Source of the DNA: Streptomyces sp. SirexAA-E
Lineage (GTDB): Bacteria; Actinomycetota; Actinomycetes; Streptomycetales; Streptomycetaceae
Reading direction: 5' to 3'
DNA length: 64,000 bases
Assembly (NCBI RefSeq): GCF_000177195.2
Contig: NC_015953.1
Location: 1,364,001 to 1,428,000 of the forward strand
This document shows, one piece after another, positions 1 to 7,669 of the stretch; position 1 is the stretch's first letter, and each line of letters opens with the position of its first letter. The translations under genes were made by a program, and so were the position numbers. Under the pieces are notes generated by a model that was given only the letters and a program-made list of their open reading frames with translations, did not search any database and was not told the origin of the DNA.

Positions 1-1579
1 GACGGTCGGCGAAGGCCGCCACCTGCGGCAGATGGGTGACCACGACGACCTGAGCGGACCGGGCCAGCTTGGCCAGCCGCCGGCCGACCTCGACGGCCGC
101 CTTGCCGCCGACCCCGGCGTCGACCTCGTCGAAGAGGTACGTCGGCACGGGGTCGGAGCCCGCGAAGACCACCTCGACGGCGAGCATCACCCGGGACAGC
201 TCACCACCCGACGCCCCCTTGGCGATCGGCCGCGGCTGGGCGCCGGGGTGCGGGGCCAGCAGGAGCTCGACCTCGTCGGCCCCGGTCGGCCCGTGGACGA
301 CGCTGCGGCCGCCGACGTCGATGCCGGACGCGTCGTCCGCGGCCTCGATCTGCCGGACGGCGAAGGAGACCCGGGCGTGCGGCATGGCGAGCGAGGCCAG
401 CTCCTCGGTGACCGCCCCGGCGAACCGGGCGGCGGCCTCCGTACGCGCGTCGGTCAGCGCCTGTCCGAGCCCGGAGAGCTCGGCGCGCAGCGCGTCGCGC
501 TCCGCCGTGAGCTCCTCGATCCTGTCGTCGTCGCCCTCCAGCTCGGTGAGCCGGGCGGCGCTCTCCTGGGTCCAGGCGAGGACGGCACCGATGTCCTGGC
601 CGTACTTGCGGGTGAGGGCGGTGAGCGCGGCGCGGCGCTCCTCGACGGCGGCGAGCCGCAGCGGGTCGGCGTCCAGCTGGTCGGCGTATCCGGCGAGCTC
701 CCCGGCCACGTCGGCGAGCAGGATCGAGATCTCACCGGTGCGGTCGGCCAGCGCTGCCAGCGCGGGGTCGTGGGCGCGTACGGCGTCCAGTGCCTGTCCG
801 GCCGCCGCGACGATCGTGGTGGCGTCCACCGCCTCGGGGTCCTCCGGGTTGCCCGCGAGCGCCCCGTGCGCGAGGGCCGCCGCTGAGGCGAGGGCCTCGG
901 CGTGGCCGAGCCGCTCGGCCTCGGCGGCGAGCTCGACGTCCTCCCCGGGCAGCGGCTCGACGGCCGCGACCTCGTCGAGGCCGAAGCGCAGCAGATCCGC
1001 CTCCTGGGCCCGCTCCCTGGCCCGGACCGTCAGCTCGTCCAGCTCCGTGACGACGGCGCGCAGCCGCCGGTAGGCGGCCGTGTACGCCGCGAGCGGCACA
1101 CTCACGCCGTCACCGGCGTACCGGTCGAGGGCCTGCCGCTGCCGGGCGGGCTTGAGCAGCCCCTGCTGGTCGGTCTGGCCGTGCACGGCGACGAGCTCGT
1201 CGGCGAGTTCGGTCAGGACCCCGACGGGCACGGATCTGCCCCCGAGGTGCGCGCGGGAGCGGCCTTCCGCCGAGACGGTCCGGCTGACGATGAGCGCCCC
1301 GTCCTCGATCTCTCCGCCCGCTTCCTCCGCGCGCAGGGCCGCCGCGTCCCCCGGGGCCACCGTGATCCGGCCCTCGACGACCGCGGCCTTGGCGCCGACC
1401 CGCACCAGGGCGGGGTCGGCGCGTCCGCCGAGCAGCAGCCCGAGGCTGGTCACGACCATCGTCTTGCCCGCGCCGGTCTCGCCCGTCACCGCGGTGAAAC
1501 CGGGCGACAGCTCCACCACCGCGTCGTCGATGACCCCGAGCGACCGTATCCGCATCTCCTCCAACACGGACATGACCAT
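1..1579 (-). CDS. recN: DNA repair protein RecN (3' part outside window)
   Basis: RecN is an SMC-like ATPase that helps repair double-strand breaks. The visible 526 codons hold the N-terminal Walker A motif GETGAGKT (residues 33-40), a long Ala/Glu/Arg-rich middle expected to form the coiled coil, and near the window edge a Walker B/D-loop stretch (FDEVDAGVGGKAA) followed by VTHLPQVAAFADR. The family is about 570 residues, so roughly 45 residues are missing beyond position 1. Two in-frame ATGs are possible, at 1579 and 1573. It is the last visible gene of a leftward operon after tlyA and nadK, about 70 bases downstream of nadK. Confidence 0.93.
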   Translation of the reverse strand, partial: MVMSVLEEMRIRSLGVIDDAVVELSPGFTAVTGETGAGKTMVVTSLGLLLGGRADPALVRVGAKAAVVEGRITVAPGDAAALRAEEAGGEIEDGALIVSRTVSAEGRSRAHLGGRSVPVGVLTELADELVAVHGQTDQQGLLKPARQRQALDRYAGDGVSVPLAAYTAAYRRLRAVVTELDELTVRARERAQEADLLRFGLDEVAAVEPLPGEDVELAAEAERLGHAEALASAAALAHGALAGNPEDPEAVDATTIVAAAGQALDAVRAHDPALAALADRTGEISILLADVAGELAGYADQLDADPLRLAAVEERRAALTALTRKYGQDIGAVLAWTQESAARLTELEGDDDRIEELTAERDALRAELSGLGQALTDARTEAAARFAGAVTEELASLAMPHARVSFAVRQIEAADDASGIDVGGRSVVHGPTGADEVELLLAPHPGAQPRPIAKGASGGELSRVMLAVEVVFAGSDPVPTYLFDEVDAGVGGKAAVEVGRRLAKLARSAQVVVVTHLPQVAAFADR

Positions 1580-1647
1580 ACGAGGTCCGGACCCCGCCGC
1601 GCTAACGGCCTGCCGGGCGGCACGATCTCCTCACACGGTGTTGACGG

Positions 1648-2597
1648 TCAGTGCGGTGCGCCCCGCCAGCCCTGCACGGGGAGCGCGAACTTGGCGACCA
1701 GCCGGTCGGTGAAGGAGGCCTGGTGCAGCCGTGCGAGCCGTACGGGAACCGCGCCGCGCCGCACCTCGACCCGGGCACCGGCGGGCAGTTCGACGGTCCT
1801 GCGCCCGTCGCACCACAGGACGCCGTGCGGGGTGTGCGGCTGGACCTCCACGGCCAGGACGGACGTGGGCGAGGTCACCAGCGGCTTGGCGAAGAGCGCG
1901 TGCGCGCTGATCGGCACCATCAGCAGGGCCTCGACCTCCGGCCAGACGACGGGGCCGCCGGCCGAGAAGGCGTACGCGGTCGAGCCGGTGGGGGTGGCGC
2001 AGACGATTCCGTCGCAGCCGAAGCCGGTCACCGGCCGGCCGTCGATCTCCAGAACGACCTCCAGCATCCGGTCGGGCGAGACCTTCTGCACGGCTGCCTC
2101 GTTGAGCGCCCAGTCGCTGTGCACGACATCGCCGTTGCTGTGCACCAGGACGTCGATCGTCATGCGCTCCTCGACCTGGTAGGCGCGGGTGACGACCCGG
2201 TCGACGACCTTGTCCAGGTCGTCGCGCTCGGCCTCGGCCAGGAAGCCGACGCGTCCCAGGTTGACGCCGAGCATCGGCACGCCGGAGGCCCGGGAGATCT
2301 CGGCGCCGCGCAGCAGGGTGCCGTCCCCACCGAGCACGATCAGCAGTTCGCAGCCTTCGACGGCCGCGGGTGTGGCGTCGGTGACCGTCATCACGGACGG
2401 GGGCAGCGGCAGGTCCGCCGCCTCCGCGGCCAGCACCCGCACGCCGAGGCCGTTGCGGAGCAGCCCCTGGACGACGAGCTCCGCGCTGCGGATGGCCGCG
2501 GGGCGGCCGGTATGGGCGAGCAGGAAGACGGTCCGGTCCGCGTCGCCCCCCTGTGCCGGCGTGCCCGGTTCCGGGTTCTCTTGTGCCGCTTGTGTCG

Positions 2598-2601
<4 letters not shown>
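1648..2601 (-). CDS. nadK: NAD kinase
   Basis: ATP-dependent NAD kinase, cytoplasmic, makes NADP from NAD. The 317-residue protein carries the diagnostic GGDGTLLR motif (residues 91-98), the GVNLGRVGFLAE stretch that follows in this family, and GSTAYAFSAGGP in the second domain. The first ~22 residues are a poorly conserved extension. The start is taken as TTG at 2601, because its TTGA overlaps the tlyA stop codon and a strong GGAGGGG ribosome binding site sits 5 bases upstream. Translational coupling to tlyA is likely. The tlyA-nadK-recN order is common in actinobacteria. Confidence 0.95.
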
Positions 2602-3413
<812 letters not shown>

Positions 3414-3420
3414 GTTCGGT

Positions 3421-3747
3421 TCAGCTCCTGATGTCGTGCGCGGGCGTCGGTGCGGGTGCGGGGCGGGCGTCCAGAGCGGTCAGCTCGTCGCGCAGCCCAC
3501 GGTGTACATCCTCGTACACCTCGGTGTGCCCGTCCGCCGGGAGGTGGTCGGCATCGGCCAGCCGCTCCAGCCGGACGTCCACCCCCGGGTGTCCGGTGGG
3601 AGTACGCGGGACGCCGAGCGGGGCGGGCGGTGCGGGGTCGTGGGAGGGCACGGAGGCCTCGGCCTCCGGGCCGGCAACGGGCTCGGGTGCCTCGGTGTCG
3701 GGGGCGGCCCCGGGCGTCGTGTCCGGCTCCGGCATCCAGTCGCTCAT
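3421..3747 (-). CDS. Small acidic proline-rich protein, unknown function
   Basis: A 108-residue protein with no domain I recognise. The first ~50 residues are rich in Pro, Glu, Ala and Asp and are probably disordered. The rest (about 52-95) looks helical, with the sequence DVRLERLADADHLP and a VYEDVHRGLRDELTALD helix. It is the first gene of the leftward operon leading into tlyA, 7 bases away, so it is probably co-transcribed with tlyA, nadK and recN. It starts with ATG at 3747, only 42 bases from the divergent gene at 3790. Conservation of the position in Streptomyces supports a real gene; the function is unknown. Confidence 0.72.
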   Translation of the reverse strand: MSDWMPEPDTTPGAAPDTEAPEPVAGPEAEASVPSHDPAPPAPLGVPRTPTGHPGVDVRLERLADADHLPADGHTEVYEDVHRGLRDELTALDARPAPAPTPAHDIRS

Positions 3748-3789
3748 GCCGGAACGCTACCGCGAAGGGCCGGTGTACCGTCGGTCACG

Positions 3790-4137
3790 ATGGCGACCAT
3801 GGCGGAGTGCCGCAGCGCACTCGACACACTTTCCGACAACCTCGCGGGGGCGGACGGCGACGTCCGCGGTGCCGCCGAGCTCGACCGTTCGCTGAGCTGC
3901 CACGTCCGGGACCTCGACGTGACGTTCACCGGGCGGCTGACGGACGGCCGGATCCAGGTGCTGGACACCCTCGATGGGCCGCCCCGCGAGAAGGCCCAGA
4001 TCCGGCTCGCGATGACCGGGGACGACCTGGTGGCCATGGTGAACGGCGAGCTGAACTTCGCGAAGGCCTGGAGCTCGGGGCGGGTCCGGCTGGAGGCGGG
4101 CTTCCGCGATCTGCTGAAGCTGAGGTCACTGCTCTGA
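3790..4137 (+). CDS. SCP2 sterol-binding domain protein
   Basis: A 115-residue single-domain protein resembling SCP2 (sterol carrier protein 2), a fold that binds hydrophobic ligands. The pattern of beta strands (VTFTGRLTDGRIQVL, QIRLAMTGDDLVAMVNGEL) and the closing helix with GRVRLEAGFRDLLKLRSLL fit the family. ATG at 3790 is chosen because it gives the usual length; TACCGT lies 8 bases upstream with no clear ribosome binding site, which suggests a leaderless message. The ligand is unknown. It diverges from the tlyA operon and converges on the ABC ATPase gene, with 18 bases between the stop codons. Confidence 0.82.
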   Translation: MATMAECRSALDTLSDNLAGADGDVRGAAELDRSLSCHVRDLDVTFTGRLTDGRIQVLDTLDGPPREKAQIRLAMTGDDLVAMVNGELNFAKAWSSGRVRLEAGFRDLLKLRSLL

Positions 4138-4155
4138 GGGCTGCGCCGGATCCGG

Positions 4156-4959
4156 TCAGGCGGCCGCCGCCGCGCGCTTCCTGCGGGCGGCCGGGACCAC
4201 GAGGGGCGTACCGGTCTCCGGGTCGTCGATGACCTGGCAGCGCATGCCGAAGACCTGCTCGACCAGGCCGGCGGTGACGACCTCCCCAGGCGCGCCCTCG
4301 GCGACGATCCGGCCCTGCCGCATGGCGATGAGGTGGGTGGCGTACCGAGCGGCGTGGTTGAGGTCGTGCAGGACGGCGACCAGGGTGCGGCCCTGCGTCT
4401 CGTGCAGTTCGGCGCAGAGGTCGAGCACCTCGATCTGGTGCTGGATGTCGAGGTACGTCGTCGGCTCGTCGAGCAGCAGGAGCGGGGTCTGCTGGGCGAG
4501 GGCCATGGCGATCCAGACACGCTGGCGCTGGCCGCCGGAGAGCTCGTCGACGTACCGGCCGGCGAGTTCGGCGACGCCGGTCGACTCCATGGACTCCCGC
4601 ACGATCCGCTCGTCCTCGGGCGACCACTGCCGCAGCAGCCCCTGGTGGGGGTACCGGCCGCGCGAGACGAGGTCGAAGACGGTGATGCCGTCGGGGGCTA
4701 TGGAGGTCTGGGGCAGCAGCCCGAGCATCCGGGCGACCTTCTTCGCGGGCAGCCGGTGGATGGACTGCCCGTCGAGCAGGACCTCGCCGCTCTCGGGCCT
4801 CAGCATCCGGGAGAGCGCCCGCAGCAGGGTCGACTTGCCGCAGGCGTTGGGGCCGACGATGACCGTGAAGGAGTTGTCCGGGATCTCGACCGAGAGGTTC
4901 TCGGCGATGGTCCGCCGGTCGTAGCCGAGGGTCACCGAGTCCGCGGTGAGGCGCTGCAT
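4156..4959 (-). CDS. Siderophore-type ABC transporter ATP-binding protein (orphan)
   Basis: ATPase of the FepC/FhuC class that powers uptake of ferric siderophores. Over 267 residues it has Walker A GPNACGKST (36-44), signature LSGGQ (140-144), Walker B LLLLDEPT (160-167) and an H-loop HDLNHAARYATH typical of iron(III) chelate importers. The start at 4959 (MQRLTADS) follows a good AGGAG site; a longer frame to 5010 is less likely. A DmdR1/IdeR-like iron box lies about 95 bases upstream. No permease or binding-protein gene is nearby, so it must serve components encoded elsewhere. Confidence 0.9.
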   Translation of the reverse strand: MQRLTADSVTLGYDRRTIAENLSVEIPDNSFTVIVGPNACGKSTLLRALSRMLRPESGEVLLDGQSIHRLPAKKVARMLGLLPQTSIAPDGITVFDLVSRGRYPHQGLLRQWSPEDERIVRESMESTGVAELAGRYVDELSGGQRQRVWIAMALAQQTPLLLLDEPTTYLDIQHQIEVLDLCAELHETQGRTLVAVLHDLNHAARYATHLIAMRQGRIVAEGAPGEVVTAGLVEQVFGMRCQVIDDPETGTPLVVPAARRKRAAAAA

Positions 4960-5052
4960 GGTCGTACTCCTGGTGTGGGTGGCGTGCGTCGGAGGGTGCG
5001 CCCGGGGCATGGCCGCGGCGCCGGACCTCGGTAGGGGGACTCTCGACCGACA

Positions 5053-5071
5053 CGAGGTGAGGCTAACCTAT
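5053..5071. promoter_or_regulatory. Iron box (DmdR1/IdeR-type operator)
   Basis: The 19 bases CGAGGTGAGGCTAACCTAT match the actinobacterial iron-box consensus TTAGGTTAGGCTAACCTAA at 15 of 19 positions by my alignment. The site sits in the promoter region of the leftward siderophore ATPase gene and after the end of the HAD gene. Repression by the iron-bound DtxR-family regulator when iron is plentiful is the inferred role. Confidence 0.75.
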
Positions 5072-5165
5072 CCTTCCTTCCCGGCCGCTGTACGGGCGTA
5101 CGGCGGCCGGAGCCGGGTCCCCCGTGCTTCTCGCGTCTCTCGCACCACCCGAGGCCCTCGCGTCC

Positions 5166-6194
5166 CTACAGTCCGAGCCGGGCCACCGCCGCCTCCGCGT
5201 CCAGCTCGCACGCGGCGTCCCCGCCCTGCGTCCAGGCCGCCCCGCACAGGGCTCGCAGCCCGTCCACCGGGTCGCCGTCGCCGTCCAGCGCCAGTGCGTC
5301 GCCGCGCACGGTGGCCGTCCAGCCGCCGCACCGGAACGCGTCGTCCTCCGCCGTCACCTCGGGCCGGCCGGTGAGCAGCCCGCGCAGGTCCCGGTCGACG
5401 TAGGTCGGCCGGTGGTGGGGCGCGGCCGCGAGCAGCAGCGCGGCGTCGGTCACCCCGGTGAGCACCAGCAGCGAGTCCACACCGCCGTTGAACGCGCCCT
5501 CGATGTCCGTGTCCAGCCGGTCCCCGACGACCAGCGGCCGCTCCGCTCCGGTCCGCAGCACGGTCTCGCGGTGCATCGGCGGCAGCGGTTTGCCGGCGAC
5601 CTGGGGTTCGGCGCCCGTGGCGATGCGTACGACCTCCACGGCCGCGCCGTTGCCGGGCGCGATGCCCCGGGCGGAGGGGATGGTCAGGTCCGTGTTGGAC
5701 GCGAACCACGCGGCCCCGCCCGCGATCGCGTACGCGGCCTCCGCGAACCGCCCCCACGGGAGGTCGGGGCCGCCGAAGCCCTGGGCCACCGCGACCGGGG
5801 CGTCGTCCGCCGACTCGACGGGCACCAGGCCCCGCTCCCGGAGCGCGACGCGCAGTCCCTCCCCGCCGACGACCAGGACCCGTGAGCCCGACGGCAACTG
5901 ATCGGCCATCAGTCGCGCCACTGCCTGCGCGGAGGTGATCACATCGGTGGGTTCGGCGGGCACCCCCAGCTCCGTCAGGTGTTCGGCCACCGCGTCCGGG
6001 GTCCGCAGGGCGTTGTTGGTCACGTACGCCAGCCGCATCCCCCGGTCACGTGCGGCGCCCAGCGACTCGACGGCGTGCACGACGGCGTGCCCGCCCGCGT
6101 ACACCACTCCGTCGAGATCGAGCAGGGCCGTGTCGTACGCCTCGCTCAGCGGCGTGCCGTTTCCGCTCGGGCGGGACCTGTACTGCTGACTCAT
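5166..6194 (-). CDS. HAD-IIA family sugar/nucleotide phosphatase (NagD-like)
   Basis: Haloacid-dehalogenase phosphatase of the NagD/pyridoxal-phosphatase group, 342 residues. The nucleophile motif LLDLDGVVYAGG has D26 and D28; motif II follows as YVTNNALRTP, and the Mg-binding motif VVGDRLDTDIEGA lies in the last third. The C-terminal ~80 residues (from about 265) extend beyond the core. A good AGGAG site precedes ATG at 6194. The substrate cannot be told from sequence. It is divergent from the DUF1015 gene with a 67-base gap. Confidence 0.88.
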   Translation of the reverse strand: MSQQYRSRPSGNGTPLSEAYDTALLDLDGVVYAGGHAVVHAVESLGAARDRGMRLAYVTNNALRTPDAVAEHLTELGVPAEPTDVITSAQAVARLMADQLPSGSRVLVVGGEGLRVALRERGLVPVESADDAPVAVAQGFGGPDLPWGRFAEAAYAIAGGAAWFASNTDLTIPSARGIAPGNGAAVEVVRIATGAEPQVAGKPLPPMHRETVLRTGAERPLVVGDRLDTDIEGAFNGGVDSLLVLTGVTDAALLLAAAPHHRPTYVDRDLRGLLTGRPEVTAEDDAFRCGGWTATVRGDALALDGDGDPVDGLRALCGAAWTQGGDAACELDAEAAVARLGL

Positions 6195-6261
6195 CGCGCT
6201 CCTCTTTCCAAGCTTCTCCCCCGATCATCGCGCATCACGGGTGCGCACATACGATGCCCAA

Positions 6262-7563
6262 ATGAACACATCAGGGCGCACCACCGATCACGGGCTGCGG
6301 CTGATCCCCTTCCGCGGGCTGCGGTACGTCCCCGAACGGGTCGGCAGCCTGGCCGCGGTGACGTCACCGCCGTACGACGTGGTCGTACGGCCCGACGGTC
6401 TGCACCACCTGGAGTCGCTGGATCCGTACAACATCGTGCGCCTGATCCTTCCCCAGGCGGGCAGCGCCACGGAACGCCACCAGCAGGCCGCCTCCACCCT
6501 GAAGCGCTGGCTGGCCGAGGGCGTCCTGGCCGCGGATCCGGATCCGGTGCTCTACGTCTACGAGCAGCGGGCCGGGGACGTCCTTCAGCGCGGGGTGATC
6601 GGGGCGCTGGCCCTGTCGCCCGCGTCCGACGGGATCGTACTGCCGCACGAGGACGTCATGGCGGACGTCGTCGCGGACCGCGCCGACCTGATGCGTACGA
6701 CCGGGGCCCATCTCGAACCCCTGCTCCTCAGCTACGCCGGGGACGGCCGGCCGGCGGGTGCGACGGCGGTCGTCGAGCGGACCGTGGAGCAGAGCCCGCT
6801 CCTGACGACGACCACCGAGGACGGTGTCGCCCACCGGCTCTGGGCCGTCACCGACCCCGCGGACCGGGCGCGTATCGAGGCGGACCTCGCGGAGCGCCAG
6901 GCGCTCATCGCCGACGGCCACCACCGCTGGGCCACCTATCTGAGACTCCAGCAGGAACAATCGGGCCCGGGCCCGTGGGACTTCGGGCTCGTGCTGCTCG
7001 TGGACACGGCCCGCTATCCGCTGCGGGTACGCGCCATCCACCGTCTGCTGCACCGCCTTCCGGTCGTGGACGCGCTCAAGGCGCTCGACGGACGCGCCCG
7101 GGTCCGGGACGTCGAGGGGCCGCTCCCCCGGGCGCTCGACGCCCTGGCCGAGGCCGCGGCCTCGGGCAACGCCTTCCTGCTCGCGGGCGACGGGGGCTTC
7201 CACCTCGTCGACCGGCCGGACGAACGGCTGCTGGCCCGCACGGTGCCCGCCGACCGACCGGCCGCATGGCGCGAACTGGACGCCACGGTGCTGCATTCCA
7301 CGCTGCTGGACGAGGTGTGGCGGATCCCCGACGCCCCGGAGCACATCGCCTACATCCACGACACGGAGGCGGCCGTCGAGCAGGCCGAACGGAACGGCGC
7401 CACGGCGGTCCTGATGCACCCGGTGGGCGAGGACGTCGTACGAGACCTGGCCAGGCAGGGCGTCACCATGCCCCGCAAGTCGACATCGTTCGGCCCGAAG
7501 CCGGCGACGGGGCTGGTGCTGCGCAGTCTCGGTACGGACGCGGGCGGCCCGGACGTGAGTTGA
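6262..7563 (+). CDS. DUF1015 domain-containing protein
   Basis: A 433-residue protein of the DUF1015 family, whose biochemical function is not established. The family-typical opening is present (LIPFRGLRY, then SPPYDVV and LDPYNIVRLILPQ), as is the central IADGHHRWATYL motif, which in annotation is sometimes compared to HTH/SpoOJ-like regions without proof. ATG at 6262 is preferred over an in-frame GTG at 6241: the hexamer TACGAT ends 6 bases before it and there is no ribosome binding site, which fits a leaderless message. A strong terminator follows at 7586. Confidence 0.88.
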   Translation: MNTSGRTTDHGLRLIPFRGLRYVPERVGSLAAVTSPPYDVVVRPDGLHHLESLDPYNIVRLILPQAGSATERHQQAASTLKRWLAEGVLAADPDPVLYVYEQRAGDVLQRGVIGALALSPASDGIVLPHEDVMADVVADRADLMRTTGAHLEPLLLSYAGDGRPAGATAVVERTVEQSPLLTTTTEDGVAHRLWAVTDPADRARIEADLAERQALIADGHHRWATYLRLQQEQSGPGPWDFGLVLLVDTARYPLRVRAIHRLLHRLPVVDALKALDGRARVRDVEGPLPRALDALAEAAASGNAFLLAGDGGFHLVDRPDERLLARTVPADRPAAWRELDATVLHSTLLDEVWRIPDAPEHIAYIHDTEAAVEQAERNGATAVLMHPVGEDVVRDLARQGVTMPRKSTSFGPKPATGLVLRSLGTDAGGPDVS

Positions 7564-7585
7564 CACGGCGTCAGCTGAGCGCAAC

Positions 7586-7627
7586 GAGGAGAGGGCGGCA
7601 CCCGTACGCGGGTGCCGCCCTCTCCTC
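7586..7627. terminator. Bidirectional terminator hairpin
   Basis: A perfect 19-bp inverted repeat with a TACG loop between the convergent DUF1015 gene and the repeat-protein gene. It lacks a long T tract, as is usual for Streptomyces terminators. Confidence 0.85.
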
Positions 7628-7669
7628 ATGCCGCTGTTCTACCGTCCTGCCGTCGTGTCGCCACGGCGG

